Positions 11,323 through 22,732 of a DNA stretch of 64,000 nucleotides are shown here, in pieces. Source of the DNA: Capra hircus (Eukaryota; Chordata; Mammalia; Artiodactyla; Bovidae); assembly GCF_001704415.2 (NCBI RefSeq), contig NC_030817.1, positions 35,847,550 through 35,911,549 of the forward strand, given 5' to 3'. A model generated the notes under the pieces. The model was not told where the DNA came from, ran no database searches, and worked only from the letters and a program-made list of their open reading frames with translations. Both the position numbers and the translations under genes were made by a program. Within the stretch, counting starts at the first letter, position 1. Every line of letters starts with the position of its first letter.

Positions 11323-11399
11323 TATTGTATATACCAACATTTAGAAAATCAACTTACTTTTTTTATGTATTTGAAAAGTCTTCACCCTTTTTTCCCTTA

Positions 11400-11570
11400 G
11401 CAAATCTTAAACTTTTTTTTTTTCACATGCACATAACCATGTCTTTTATTTTACTGACTGTTCAGCATTCCATTGTACAGCTGAGCTGTGGCATGATTTA
11501 ACCAATTCCTGCTCTGATATTTGGGGATTTTGTCAATTTTCAAATAAATGCAGTGCTGCAGTGAACACTT
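11400..11570 (-). mobile_element. old L1 (L1M) fragment
   Basis: Antisense L1M-like signature 'cagcattccattgta' followed by 'tgatttaaccaattcc' and 'gtgctgcagtgaacac'. It is short and diverged. Confidence 0.55.
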
Positions 11571-12036
11571 AGGTTTTCAAAGATATTGTTTATTCAGCAC
11601 AGGAATATTTAGGTTAAATCACTGGTTGTCAACGTGGCTCTAAGAGCAATATAATAATTGGATTATAGCCCCTTTGTTAATCCTGTTGCAAGCTGTGTAT
11701 TCTTTTATTTTGCTCTCCGTACGTGGGGTGCTGGTTGTCAAGATTCTGTCGGTCTTTGTGCACACGTAAGAGACAGTCGCCATTCTAATCTGCGCCCTCC
11801 AGTGGCGCTGGAGGGCCAGGGCTTCCTCAGTTCCCTTTGGCGCCTGCACTGCATGCGAGGGAAGTGAACAGGGGTGTCCTGTGGCCTGGGCAGCAGAGCA
11901 AGCACATTGGTGAAAGGTGGTGGCTCTTCAGCCTCACCCAAGTCTTGCTTTTAAGATTTCAAATATTCTAGAAACAGCAAAAGCTTCCAGCTGTCTGTTC
12001 GTGTCAGACTCACTGAGCTCCTTGTCACGTCCGCAG

Positions 12037-12121
12037 TTCAGGAGCGCCTTACGAAACAGATTGCCGTAGCAATCACAGAGGCCTTGCGACCTGCTGGAGT
12101 GGGGGTCGTGGTTGAAGCAAC
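12037..12121 (+). CDS. GCH1: GTP cyclohydrolase 1, coding exon 5
   Basis: 85-nt exon. It completes a Val codon, reads QERLTKQIAVAITEALRPAG and on through a run of Gly and Val to EA, and ends with two bases of the Thr codon. The acceptor is tccgcag ending at 12036 and the donor is a consensus gtaagt at 12122. In the known structure this region is part of the conserved C-terminal domain that packs the decamer and leads into the third zinc ligand. It covers about residues 181-209. Confidence 0.96.
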
Positions 12122-12840
12122 GTAAGTCTGTTTGCATTTAATAATATCATAGTGGTTTTGGGGGTTGGGGGTGTAGGGAGTCATAGGCTTAGGTGTAGTG
12201 AATGAACACAACAGTAACAGCTGATGATTTCTTCAGCTGTTTGATTCTTTGAGCAGAGTTTTCCAAATATGTTGTCACACATTTAAAAAATAAAGAGTTG
12301 TACCTAAAAACAGGTAAAAAGGGCAACGGAAGACACTTCCTTACGTTCGAATGAATTTTGAGGGTTATGTGCATCTCGTGGGCAGTTCTCACCCATTCTT
12401 TGTGCACTGCCGGCTAACTTCACCCACCTCGGTCACCGTTCTGTGGATCCTGCTTGGTGAGACCAGAGTGCCTCAGTACTTCTCTGAACACCTAGGCTAG
12501 CTAAGTGCTGACTTGGTCCTGAAGATGGATCGAGTGAGAACTCTGAATTTCTTTTTCTCTAGAAGTTGTGTATCTCTGTAGACCTTTCTATTAGTTTCAC
12601 CCAGGAAGAAAATTCCACTTTTCCTCCTCTGACTGGATGCCTTAAGGACCCAGCCATTGATAACAATAAAAGCTATAAGGCTTAGGAACTTAAAAAAAAA
12701 GTTTTAGAACAAATTTATCTAAGAAGTGACATTTTGACATACTTGATAACTGTGATTTAATCTTTTGGGCTGCTTTTATTTAAAAACCAAACCAGCAACT
12801 GTCTACTCCATGAGACTACCTTTGTTGCCTTGTTTCATAG
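12122..12840 (+). other. GCH1: GCH1 intron 5
   Basis: 719-bp intron with a gtaagt donor and a tttcatag acceptor. I see no young repeat and no alternative terminal exon that I can support. Reading through the donor would add a short tail before an in-frame stop. Confidence 0.93.
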
Positions 12841-12967
12841 ACACATGTGTATGGTAATGCGAGGAGTGCAGAAAATGAACAGCAGAACTGTGACCAGCAC
12901 GATGCTGGGGGTGTTCCGGGAGGACCCGAAGACCCGGGAAGAGTTTCTGACCCTCATCAAGAGCTGA
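12841..12967 (+). CDS. GCH1: GTP cyclohydrolase 1, terminal coding exon 6 with stop
   Basis: The first base completes the Thr codon; then come 41 codons beginning HMCMVMRGVQKMNSRTVT and ending FLTLIKS, with TGA at 12965-12967. The Cys of HMCM corresponds to the third zinc ligand (Cys212 in human numbering), so the metal-site residue visible in the window is intact. The C-terminus is the usual length. Compared with the human protein as I remember it, the exon has conservative Lys/Arg exchanges (R in NSRTV, K near the end). The reading frame is open and undamaged, so this looks like the functional gene rather than a processed copy, as the introns also show. Confidence 0.97.
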
Positions 12968-13120
12968 GCCTCAGCTTGTACCACATGGTTTACAGATCGT
13001 GCAGCTAGAAGCATTGTTTTGTCTGGTCTTAATTGTTCGTACATTCCACTTCCAGTTGTTACAGATGTGAACTCTCATCTTTGTCATTAATTGTATTTAA
13101 TAATTATTTATAGCAAGTCA

Positions 13121-13126
13121 AATAAA
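13121..13126 (+). terminator. GCH1: proximal poly(A) signal AATAAA
   Basis: Canonical hexamer 154 nt after the GCH1 stop codon, with a G/T-containing stretch downstream (about 13141-13165) that could serve as a cleavage-factor site. Confidence 0.6.
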
Positions 13127-13212
13127 AGTAATTAATTAAGGGGTGAGCCCTGTATTTTCTTCTTGCCACCTTTTAGTGGCAACATCCAAGAAAACTGCCA
13201 ATAGTGTAAGTT

Positions 13213-13304
13213 GCGACCCCATGGACTATAGCCCGCCAGGCTTCTCTGTCCCTGGAATTCTCCAGGCAAGAAGACTGGATTGGGTAGCCATTCCCTTCTG
13301 CAGG
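13213..13304 (-). mobile_element. Bov SINE fragment inside GCH1 3' UTR
   Basis: 92-bp antisense fragment ('gcgaccccatggactatag' to 'ccattcccttctgcagg') flanked by a 12-bp duplication with one mismatch: atagtgtaagtt at 13201-13212 and atagtataagtt at 13305-13316. It lacks both element ends. It lies downstream of the proximal poly(A) signal, so only the long transcript form would carry it. Confidence 0.85.
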
Positions 13305-15104
13305 ATAGTATAAGTTACTTGTATAAAACCACTGCCTTTCAGGTAACCTGAGGGTGCTAGGAAGGGAGAAGGATTCATATGTTTTGTTCAGAGTATGGTA
13401 ATTTGATTCAGAAGCATAGGAATGTTGGGAATGGGAGAAAATTATGGTCAATATGTTTATTTTACCCTCTCCAAACAAAAATGGTGTCGTGCTTGAAATA
13501 ATTTTATATACACTGTGCAGCATTGCTCTGCAAATTCAAAATCCAAAAGGCTCCATTTTAATCATGATTATTTAACCGCCAATGATACTTTATTTTTTAT
13601 ATATTTTTAAAACTATCCAGTTGTAACATATGTCACCAAGGGAAGGTAGTGGAATATCTAGGTATTTTAATTTCACTATGAGTTAAAAAGGCAATTTCTA
13701 CCTTCTATTCTTTTTAAAATTCAAGTACAGGAAATTAGTTCCTGGAGTTGTTTACGAGTATATTCTCATGTCAATATACAGGGATTTAGACATTTAACTC
13801 TCTGTGCCTTGAGGAGAATATCACACCATTTAGAGTGTAGATACCTTTGCCTTTTTTTTTAAGCCATTATTTTGTAAGACTTAGTCCTGACGTTGAAAAT
13901 AACTAGCTATCACAGTTCTACCTTTTCATTTTTCTTGGGAGCTTACTCTGTGAGTTCCTTGTAGATGCCTCAAAAAAATTTTTTTTAACCTATCAAATAT
14001 TTTTCTAAGTATTTACAGAAACTTTTAAAAGTGTCCATCATTTTCAGGTTTGCAGAACCATAGCTTCCGTGAACATGAGAGAATGCAGATTGCACTGTGA
14101 ACTGTTTTGAGCTCTGTCCCATGTCTAATGAAAGCGATTTTGTTGGTGTCTGTGAAAACGCACCATCATTTTCTGGAATGAGTGTAAAATACTGGAAACT
14201 GGTATACTAGTTTCCCGTGTGGCCCAAGTGGATCTTATCTTTGGTGTGACTGTTCAAGTGGGATAGGTCTTTTAGTCCAGGAAGCTGCTGCCTTATTAAT
14301 GATTATCTTAAAATTTCCTCCACTGGGGCAGTGTGGGCCAAATCGAAACAAACAACAACAACTAAAAATCCCAACTCTCTGCAAAAACAAACACGGTTAT
14401 TCCATGGAGAAGTCTCTGACATGGAGAAGGCTGACACTGTGCTCTTCAAATTTATCCTGTTACCTTAACAAGGATTAACTACATGCTTGCTGCAACTCTG
14501 GCAGTTCTGTCTCTGCCACTCTGATGCTATTTGGCTTATGCAAGGGCAAGATGGCAGAGGTGTTTTTTTTTTTTTTTAAATTTTAACTCTTCCCTACTTC
14601 TAGTTCCTTTATTTTTTCTATATTTGGAGTTTCTAAAGTAGTTTGGTGGTTGATTCTGAGTTCCTTTTAAAATCTAACCTGATATAGACATTATCCTGCT
14701 TAACATTTAGACAGAGATAGAATTAACATTCATCTCATGCTTAATATTTTGAAGTTTTTAGAGCTGTGACTTGGAGGACCAAAGAAATTGTTAGCTGTTT
14801 ATTCATCTTCCTGAAATCAATTGTATTCCTTTCTAACTCTTTATTTTAAGATTCCCTAGAAGTGTTCTCATAAAAGTTTAAAATATCCATGGTATCAGTC
14901 TAGAGTATTGGTAAATGCAGAGTAACTACCTTGTCTGTTTTACTCTGGTCTGTAAGTTATTCAAAATTACCTTTTCGTATCCGTGGCCTTGAGTTCATTT
15001 TGGGAGCATTTAAGAATCTGATGCATTTAAATACACTGTTCAATTTAATTGTTCAACTTTTATGTATGGTGTATATTGTTCCTGAAGTTGGTTTTATTTA
15101 AATT

Positions 15105-15110
15105 ATTAAA
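15105..15110 (+). terminator. GCH1: distal poly(A) signal candidate ATTAAA
   Basis: Common variant hexamer in an AT-rich setting, followed within 30 nt by 'gactttgttcttgtg', a T/G-rich element. It is a plausible end of the long GCH1 transcript. Confidence 0.45.
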
Positions 15111-15130
15111 CTGTTATGACTTTGTTCTTG

Positions 15131-15740
15131 TGAAAATAGTTTCTTTTTGAACCACTCAATTATTTTTATTGCATTCTGTTTTAGCAAAGATACCCTTCAT
15201 AATGGCTTCTCTCAGCCACCAAGCTACTAGACTATAAATCCCAGAACATAAATTTACCCCTGGCTGTCTGCCTCCCTTTGGATATTACTTTCCTCACATT
15301 CCTCCAGTAATGGGAAGGGGAGATCTAGGGTAAGAGTAAGGAATCTGAATGGCCCTCATGTCCCTGTTCTAAGCCTAACTTTGGGTAACTGCAGCTCCTG
15401 AGAACTGGCACTGCTTTCTGTGTGGGAGCAACTGAGGAGGGAAGAGCTGGCTGGGGCAGGGAACTGGGCAGTGTGGGGAGTAGAAGGGTTTCTCTTTCAT
15501 AGGGAAGAGCCTGCCTGGAAGCTTCCAAGTAGGAGGAGAAGTTTTGCTGCCTCTTTTCTGTCCATGCCTGGTGACCTCATCAATCCATCTCTTGGGCAGT
15601 CTTCCCATTCCCCACTCCAACTAGGCAGAGGCCCCAGCCCTCACTGATTGTCAGCCTATCCAGGTGCTGGGGCCACTGTAGTGTCCTGCTTCTCCTTGAA
15701 GGATCTGATAGCCTATAGATAGTGAACCTAATCACCTAAG
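15131..15740. other. unique intergenic sequence
   Basis: Start of the GCH1-SAMD4A interval. No repeat, coding or RNA signal that I can recognise; small open frames on both strands look random. Confidence 0.6.
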
Positions 15741-16020
15741 CTGCTGCTGCTGCTGCTGCTAAGTTGCTTCAGTCATGTCCAACTCTGTGCGACCTCATAG
15801 ACAGCAGCCCACTGGGCTCCTCTGTCCCTGGGGTTCTCCAGGCAAGAACACTGGAGTGGGTTGCCATTTCCTTCTCCAATGCATGAAAGTGAAAAGTGAA
15901 AGGGAATTTGCTCAGTCGTACCCGACTTTTCGTGACCCCATGGACTGCAGCCTACCAAGCTCCTCCATCCATGGGATTTTCCAGGCAAGAATACTAGAGT
16001 GGGGTGCCATTGCCTTCTCC
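15741..16020 (-). mobile_element. BovA2 dimeric SINE
   Basis: Antisense dimer starting with about seven CTG units (15741-15760). Two monomers are joined by 'gcatgaaagtgaaaagtg', and it ends 'ggtgccattgccttctcc'. No target-site duplication is obvious. It abuts the L1 fragment that follows. Confidence 0.9.
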
Positions 16021-16645
16021 TTAAATGGACTAGAGACCAGATATTATAAAACTCCTAGAGGAAAATATAGGCAGAATACTTTCTGACACAAATTGCAGCA
16101 ATATTTTTTTGGATCCATCTTCTAGAGTAATAGAAATAAAAGTATAAATGAATAAATGGGATGTAGTTAAGCTTTTACACAGCAAAGGAAGCCATAAACA
16201 ACATGAAAAGACAACCTATGGAATGAGAGAAAATATTTGCAAACCATGTGACTGAAAACGGATTAATTTCCAAAATATCCAAGCACCAAATACACCAAAT
16301 ATATATATGGAAAAAAAAAAAGCAAAAAATAGGCAGAAGACCTGAATAAACATTTTTCTAAAAGACATACAGTTGTCCAACAGGCATATGAAAAAATGCT
16401 CAGTATCACTACTAGAAAAATGCAGATCAACACTACAATACTGTATCACCTAACACCAATCAAAATGGCTATCATCAAAAAATCTACAAGTAATAAATGC
16501 TAGAGATGGTGTGGAGAAAAAGGAACCCTTGTACATTGTTGGTGGGAATGTCAATTGGTGCAGCCACTATGGAGAACAATATGGAAGTTCCTCAAAAAAC
16601 TAAAAATAGAGTTACCATGTAATCCAGCAATCACACTCCCATATA
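16021..16645 (+). mobile_element. L1 ORF2 3' fragment
   Basis: Sense L1, C-terminal ORF2 region: 'cagcaaaggaagccataaac', 'gacaacctatggaatgagag', 'tggtgtggagaaaaagg', 'aatccagcaatc'. Stops and frameshifts make it non-functional. It ends without 3' UTR or tail. Confidence 0.85.
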
Positions 16646-16825
16646 CCTTCTGCCCTACTCATGTGCAGCTTCCCCTTATCAACATCTCCAGTCACAGTGG
16701 TACCTTTGTTACAACTGATGAACCTACACCAATACATCATAGTCTCTCAAAGTCCATTGTTTACATTAGGTTTCGCTCGTGGTGGTGTACATTCTATGGG
16801 TTTAGACAAATGTATAATAATATGT
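16646..16825 (-). mobile_element. old L1 fragment, left part
   Basis: Antisense old L1: 'tacattctatgggtttagac', 'atgtataata'. It continues at 17376 on the other side of a BovB insertion. Confidence 0.65.
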
Positions 16826-17368
16826 TCAGTTCAGTTCAGTCACTGTGTCCGACTCTTTGCAACCCCATGAATCGCAGCACGCCAGGCCTCCCTGTCCATC
16901 ACCAACTCCCGGAGTTTACCCAAACTCATGTCCATTGAGTCAGGGATGCCATCCAGCCATCTCCTCCTCTGTCGTCCCCTTCTCCTCCTGCCCCCAATCC
17001 CTCCCAGCATCAGAGTCTTTTCTAATGAGTCAACTCTTCACATGAGGTGGCCAAAGTATTGGAGTTTCAGCTTCAGCATCAGTCCTTCCAAAGAACACCC
17101 AGGACTGATCTCCTTTAGGATGGACTGGTTGGATCTCCTTGCAGTCTTCTCCAACACCACAGTTCAAAAGTGTCAATTCTTCGGCGCTCAGCTTTCTTCA
17201 CAGTCCAACTCTCACATCCACACATGACCACTGGAGAAACCATAGCCTTGACTAGACCTTTGTTGGCAAAGTAATGGCTCTGCTTTTTAATATGCTATCT
17301 AGGTTGGTCATAACTTTCCTTCCAAGGAGTAAGCATCTTTTAATTTCATGGCTGCAATCACCATCTGC
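16826..17368 (-). mobile_element. BovB LINE 3' end, inserted in old L1
   Basis: 543-bp antisense BovB 3' end with an internal deletion in the 'gatctccttgcagtc' region. It is bounded by aatatgt at 16819-16825 and 17369-17375, a likely 7-bp duplication. It is 5'-truncated and inactive. Confidence 0.9.
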
Positions 17369-17375
17369 AATATGT

Positions 17376-17440
17376 AGTCACCATTATAGTATCATACAGA
17401 GTGGTTTCACTGCCCTAAAAATCATTCCTGTTCCAAGATT
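17376..17440 (-). mobile_element. old L1 fragment, right part
   Basis: Resumes the element broken at 16825: 'ccattatagtatcatacaga' and 'cactgccctaaaaatc' follow directly in the parental L1 sequence. Confidence 0.6.
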
Positions 17441-19128
17441 TTATTCTTGGTAATGGAATTATTTTCTTTATTTCCTCTTTAGATTGCTTTTTTTGGTTGA
17501 TGTATTTTCACAGCCTTTTTAAAGCGGTAAATTCACTCTTGTTCCCTTTCTTCCATATTCTCTTTTACCATTTATTTGGTCATTTGCTCTTGAGAAGCTC
17601 TAGGTTTACCCCCAAGAAATGTTAAATGCTGGAATGTCTGTGGCTGTCCAACCAAGGGAAACTTCAGCTGAGAGTAAGAGAAGGGTTATTTTCTTCTAGA
17701 GCACTCCTCCATGACCTTGTACTCCTACTCCGGAGGCAGCCTGCCCCACCCCCAACCCCCAGTTTGGTCCTGCTCTGCCTTCACCTGGGACACAGCACTC
17801 CTTTGTTTTGTAGCTCAGAGTCATCCTCCCAGGTACGGAACAGGTTTACGCCTCCTTTTGGGGCAGGTCTTGTCCTTTCTGGACAGGCTTCAGTTTTAAA
17901 ACATCTACCACATGGCTTCCTTGGCTTCATCATGGTGGTTTCCTTGGTTTTCAAGATTTGAGTTCAGGAGGAAGTGTTATTGTAGGACTGGAAATGGTGA
18001 ATCCCACAAGTCTGGACATCACTTTGCTGGCCTGATCCTGGGGAATCCCAAGGTTTTAGATGGGCCAGTTGGAGTGTTTGTGTGCCTGACTTCAATTACT
18101 TACATTTCCATGGCCCTCTGAGCGTGAATACCAGGCTCTGGCTGACTGGAGGGAAGCGAGTGACACACCCAGTCTTAGGTTTAAGCAGCTGCTTTTAATG
18201 CTCTCCATAATGGTGAGGTTAGGACTTGCTTACAAACCCTGTCGGGATGACTCCTAGCACGTGCAGCGCAAGGCCCTAATGCGTCCATCCTCCTCTCCTC
18301 TTATTTCACATTCTCTTGTTTGGATTGAGCAATGTGTCCACAACTCTGACCTTTTGAGAAATCCTTGAACTTTGGGAACTGACCGTGCTGCCCAGAGAGC
18401 TGAAGTTTGGCTGTTGATCAGTGCTGAGAAGGCTGTGTTGAGGGAGAGCTGTGATGAAATGCCAGAGTGTGTATCAAAACTTCCTCTGAGGCTGCCATAC
18501 TTAGGTTTTGTTAATTTTCTCTGGGTTTTAAAATGAGTTTCTCCTCTTTTTCCCTGGATCTTCTCCTATTTGAAAATGTGCCAAATGAATAGACAAAGAT
18601 GCTTGTCTTTTTGGAGGTTTCTCATGTCATCCGTGTGATGACACTAATCTTTAAAGTCATATTTGATCTTGACTGGTATATTTTGTTATGGAGACTTTTG
18701 TTTTTGTAGGGCAATGTCACTTGTAAAAGCTAAGGGTAAACTGAATGAGAAACAGAAACGCTAGTAAGTAAAAATCAGTTTAAAACAACCAGGGACCATG
18801 TAATTATTTCACAGTGGTCATTTAGAAAGTAACTTTAAGCATATCTAATCTCAGGGCAAAGCTTCTCGTTGCTAGATCCTCCTGAAAACTGACTCATCTC
18901 TGAGCAAGAATCATGTGAGCTTGAAGTTCTCATCCAAAATCTTATCTTTTTCTTGCTAAACAGTTGTCAAAATCATCTCCTAATAGAGGGCTGAAGGTGA
19001 CTTATGTCAATGTTTGATCATTTTAGCAGAACTCCCATATAAATTTAATATTTAGAAGATAATTAGAACATTAAAAATATCTCATGTACTTAAAACATCA
19101 ATAGGTCAGCAATGAATTCTCGTGAACC
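17441..19128. other. unique intergenic sequence
   Basis: About 1.7 kb without recognisable young repeats. It contains an E-box cacgtg at about 18259 and several cagctg words, but nothing I would call a regulatory element from sequence alone. Confidence 0.5.
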
Positions 19129-19182
19129 TTTAACTATTGGTTTGGGCAAAAAGTTTGTTCAGTTTTGCTGTAAGCTGGCACT
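19129..19182. mobile_element. mariner fragment, left part
   Basis: 'taactattggtttgggcaaa' and what follows resemble the terminal inverted repeat of the ruminant mariner family. The continuation appears at 19489 after a BovB insertion. Confidence 0.55.
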
Positions 19183-19488
19183 CAGTCCAGTCACTCAGTC
19201 ATGTCCAACTCTTTGTGACCCCATGGACTGCAGTACTCCAGGCTTCCCTGTCCATCACCAACTCCCAGAGCTTACTCAAACTCATGTCCATCGAGGCGGT
19301 GATGCCATCCAACCATCTCATCCTCTGTCGTCGTCTTCTCCTCCCGCCTTTCAATCTTTCCCAGCATCGGGGTCTTTTCAAATAAGTCAGTTCTTCACAT
19401 CAGGTGGCCAAAGGATTGGAGTTTCAGCTTCAGTATCAGTCCTTCCAGTGATTATTCATGACTGATTTCCTTTAGGATTGACTGGTCC
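19183..19488 (-). mobile_element. BovB-derived 3' end (older subfamily)
   Basis: Antisense. It has the 'cagtcatgtccaactctttg' end, then the 'catctcatcctctgtcgtc' and 'agtttcagcttcagtatcag' blocks. On sequence it belongs to an older variant than the copy at 19561. Confidence 0.82.
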
Positions 19489-19560
19489 TAGTAGCACTTA
19501 ATTGTCTTTAACTTCATTTGAAACAATTCTATTAGATTGTATTGTGACAGCTGTCATATC
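19489..19560. mobile_element. mariner fragment, continuation
   Basis: 'tagtagcacttaattgtct', 'aacaattctattagattgta' and 'gtgacagctgtcatatcag' are the internal sequence expected after the left fragment. Cut off by the BovB copy at 19561. Assignment is from memory of the ruminant mariner consensus. Confidence 0.5.
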
Positions 19561-20640
19561 AGTTCAGTTCAGTTCAGTTACTCAGTCGTGTCCGACTCTT
19601 TGCAACCCCATGAATCGCAGCACGCCAGGCCTCCCTGTCCATCACCAACTCCTGGAGTTTACTCAGACTCACGTCCATTGAGTCAGTGATGCCATCTAGC
19701 CATCTCATCCTCTGTTGTCCCCTTCTCCTCCTGCCCCAAACCACCCCCAGCATCAGAGTCTTTTCCAATGAGTCAACTCTTCTCATGAGGTGGCCAAAGT
19801 ACTGGAGCTTCAGCTTTAGCATCATTCCTTCCAAAGAAATCCCAGGGTTGATCTCCTTCAGAATGGACTGGTTGGATCTCCTTGCAGTCCAAGGGACTCT
19901 CAAGAGTCTTCTCCAACACCACAGTTCAAAAGCATCAATTCTTCAGCGCTCAGCCTTCTTCACAGTCCAACTTTCACATCCATACATGACCACAGGAAAA
20001 ACCATAGCCTTGACTAGACAGACCTTAGTTGGCAAAGTAATGTCTCTGCTTTTGAATATGCTATCTAGGTTGGTCATAACTTTTCTTCCAAGGAGTAAGC
20101 GTCTTTTAATTTCATGGCTGCAATCACCATCTGCAGTGCTTTTGGAGCCCCTCCCCCAAAAAAGTCTGACACTGTTTCCACTGTTTCCCCATTTCCCATA
20201 AAGTGATGGGACTGGATGCCATGATCTTCGTTTTCTGAATGTTGAGCTTTAAGTCGACTTTTTCACTCCCCTCTTTCACTTTCATCAAGAGGCTTTTTAG
20301 TTCCTGTTCACTTTCTGCCATGAGGGTGGTGTCATCTGCATATCTGAGGTTACTGATATTTCTCCCAGCTATCTTGATTCCAGCTTGTGTTTCTTCCAGT
20401 CCAGCATTTCTCATGATGTACTCTGCATAGAAGTTAAATAAGCAGGGTGAAAATATACAACCTTGACGTACTCCTTTCCCTATTTGGAACCAGTCTGTTG
20501 TTCTATGTCCAGTTCTAACTGTTGCTTCCTGACCTGCATACAGATTTCTCAAGAGGCAGGTCAGGTGGTCTGGTATTCCCATCTCTTTCAGAATTGTCCA
20601 CAGTTTCTTGTGATCCACACAGTCAAAGGCTTTGGCATAT
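19561..20640 (-). mobile_element. BovB LINE, 3' part (reverse-transcriptase core)
   Basis: 1,080-bp antisense BovB from the 3' end into the reverse-transcriptase domain. The element breaks off at 20640 against an L1 piece. A 74-bp stretch at its 5' side (20567-20640) is repeated imperfectly at 21131-21204. Confidence 0.93.
20124..20618 (-). pseudogene. BovB reverse transcriptase fragment with YADD motif
   Basis: Open for 164 codons on the - strand. It reads RT motifs in order: MDHKKLWTILKEMGIPD, then KGVRQGCIFSPCLFN (motif B region, about residues 49-63), NLRYADDTTLMAE (the catalytic Tyr-Ala-Asp-Asp at about residues 92-95), and the LNIQKTKIMAS thumb-side block. This is the palm of an RTE-type reverse transcriptase. 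The frame is closed by a shift near 20140, and motif A with the other catalytic Asp lies in the separate piece at 21131-21375. It is a retrotransposon remnant, not a host gene. Confidence 0.9.
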
Positions 20641-20706
20641 AAGGAATATTACTCAGACATTAAAAACAATGAAGCAATGCCATTTGGAGCAACATGGATG
20701 GACCTG
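20641..20706 (+). mobile_element. L1 fragment, left part
   Basis: Sense L1 ('gaatattactcagacatta', 'gccatttggagcaacatgg'). It begins abruptly at the BovB break and is interrupted by a SINE at 20707. Confidence 0.8.
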
Positions 20707-20821
20707 CATGCTCATTCACTTCAGTCATGTTTGATTCTCTGCAACCCCATGGACTGTAGCCCACCAGACTCCTCTGTCCATGGGATTCTTCAGGCAAGAA
20801 TACTGGAGTGGGTTGCCAAGG
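20707..20821 (-). mobile_element. Bov SINE fragment nested in L1
   Basis: Antisense fragment 'cttcagtcatgtttgattc' to 'ggagtgggttgccaagg'. It is inserted between two adjoining L1 positions (the 'gacctg / tcatactgagtaaag' join), giving a SINE within an L1 within BovB sequence. Confidence 0.85.
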
Positions 20822-21130
20822 TTGTCATACTGAGTAAAGCAAGTCAGACAGAGAAGGAGACATCCCTTCTATGCGGAATCTAGAAAGAAATGATACAAAT
20901 GAACTTATCTACAAAATAGAAATAGACTCAGAGATTAGAGAATGAAATTACTGTTGTGGTGGGAGGGGGAAAGGATGCAGAGAAGGGATAGTTTGGAATC
21001 GACACATACACACTGCTCTATTTAAAACGGATAAGCAACAAGGTCCTACTGAAATAGCACAGGGAACTGCTCAGTATTATGTGGCAGCCTGGATGGGTGG
21101 GGAGCTTGGGGGGAAATGGATACATGCATA
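20822..21130 (+). mobile_element. L1 fragment, right part
   Basis: Continues the L1 into its 3' UTR ('acagagaaggagacatccc', 'gcacagggaactgctcag'). It ends at 'gatacatgcata' with no poly(A) tail, directly against BovB sequence. Confidence 0.8.
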
Positions 21131-21134
21131 TAGT

Positions 21135-21375
21135 CTGGTATTCCCATCTCTCTCAGGATTTTCCACAGTTTATTGTAATCCACACAGTCAAAGGCTTTGG
21201 CATAGTCAATAAAGCAGAAATAGATGTTTTTCTGGAACTCTCTTGCTTTTTCCATGATCCAGCAGATGTTGGCAATTTGATCTCTCATTCCTCTGCCTTC
21301 TTTAAAACCAGCTTGTACATCTGGAAGTTCATGGTTCACATGTTGCTGAAGCCTGGCTTGGAGAATTTTGAGCAT
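21135..21375 (-). pseudogene. BovB reverse transcriptase motif A region
   Basis: - strand frame including FIDYAKAFDCVDYNKLWKI. The F-x-D of motif A lies here. It is cut off by the L1 sequence after MGIPDY, and a second, diverged copy of the last part starts the downstream frame at 20618. Confidence 0.85.
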
Positions 21376-22732
21376 TACTTCACTAGCATGTGAGATGAGT
21401 GCAATTGTGTGGTAGTTTGAGCATTCTTTGGCATTGCCTTTCTTTGGAATTGGAATGAAAACACCTTTTCCAGTCCTGTGGCCACTGCTGAGTTTTCCAA
21501 GTTTGCTGGCATGTTGAGTGCAGCACTTTCACAGCATCGTCTTTCAGGATTTGAAATAGTTCAACTGGAATTCCATCACCTCTACTAGCTTTGTTCATAG
21601 TGATGCTTCCTAAGGCCCACTTGGCTTCACATTCCAAGATGTCTGGCTCTAGGTGAGTGATCACACCATCATGATTATCTGGGTCGTGAGATCTTTTTTG
21701 TACAGTTCTTCTGTGTATTCTTGCCACCTCTTCTTAATATCTTCTGCTTCTGTTAGGTCCATACCATTTCTGTCCTTTATCGAGCCCATCTTTGCGTGAA
21801 ATGTTCTCTTGGTATCTCTAATTTTCTTGAAGATTCTGTTGTTTTCCTCTATTTCTTGGCATTGACCACTGAAAAAGGCTTTCTTATCCCTCCTTGCTAT
21901 TCTTTGGAACTCTGCCTTCAGATGCTTATATCTTTCCTTTTCTCCTTTGCTTTTTGCTTCTCTTCTCTTCATAGCTATTGTAAGGCCCCCTCAGACAGCC
22001 ATTTTGCTTTTTTGCGTTTCTTTTCAATGGGGATGGTCTTGATCCCTGTCTCCTATACACTGTCATGAACCTCATTCCATAGTTCATCAGGCACTCCATC
22101 TATCAGATCTAGGCCCTTAAATCTGTTTCTCACTTCCACTGTATAATCATAAGGGATTTGATTTAGGTCATACCTGAATGGTCTAGTGGTTTTCCCCACT
22201 TTCTTCAATTTCAGTCTGAATTTGGCAATAAGGAGTTCATGATCTGAGCCAGAGTCAGCTCCTGGTCTTGTTTTAGCTGACTGTATAGAGCTTCTCCATC
22301 TTTGGCTGCAAAGAATATAATCAATCTGATTTCAGTGTTGACCATCTGGTGATGTCCATGTGTAGAGTCTTCTCTTGTGTTGTTGGAAGAGGGTGTTTGC
22401 TATGACCAGTGCGTTCTCTTGGCAAAACTCTATTAGTCTTTGCTGTGCTTCATTCCGTATTCCAAGGCCAAATTTGCCTGTTACCCCAGGTGTTTCTTAA
22501 CTTCCTACTTTTGCATTCCAGTCCCCTATAATGAAAAGGACATCTTTTTTGGGTGTTAGTTCTAAAAGGTCTTGTAGGTCTTCATAGAACCATTCAACTT
22601 CAGCTTCTTCAGCATTACTGGTTGGGGCATAGGCTTGGATCACTGTGATATTGAATGGTTTGCCTTGGAAATGAAGAGATCATTCTGTTGTTTTTGAAAT
22701 TGCATCCAAGTACTTCATTTCAGACAAGTACT

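Larger units (their letters stand above)
10756..12036 (+). other. GCH1: GCH1 intron 4
   Basis: 1,281-bp intron between the gtaact donor and the ccgcag acceptor. It contains a CHR SINE, a Bov-tA SINE and an old L1 fragment. Around 11791-11805 there is a CTCF-like word on the - strand with a mismatch in the core. The rest, 11570-12036, is unique sequence. Confidence 0.93.
12968..15130 (+). other. GCH1: GCH1 3' UTR (probable extent)
   Basis: Follows the stop codon. Two plausible ends exist: a proximal AATAAA at 13121-13126, giving a UTR of about 170-180 nt, and a distal ATTAAA at 15105-15110, giving about 2.15 kb. The region between is AT-rich, largely unique sequence with a T-run near 14567, interrupted by a SINE fragment at 13213-13304. 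The distal end is inferred from length similarity to the human transcript and the hexamer alone. Confidence 0.65.

Noticed and set aside
11791..11805. CTCF-like word in GCH1 intron 4
   Set aside because: It departs from the core at the normally invariant A of the AG step; too weak to call.
15741..15760. CTG repeat as a possible disease-type expansion
   Set aside because: It is the normal simple-repeat start of a BovA2 SINE; the same run begins other copies in the window.
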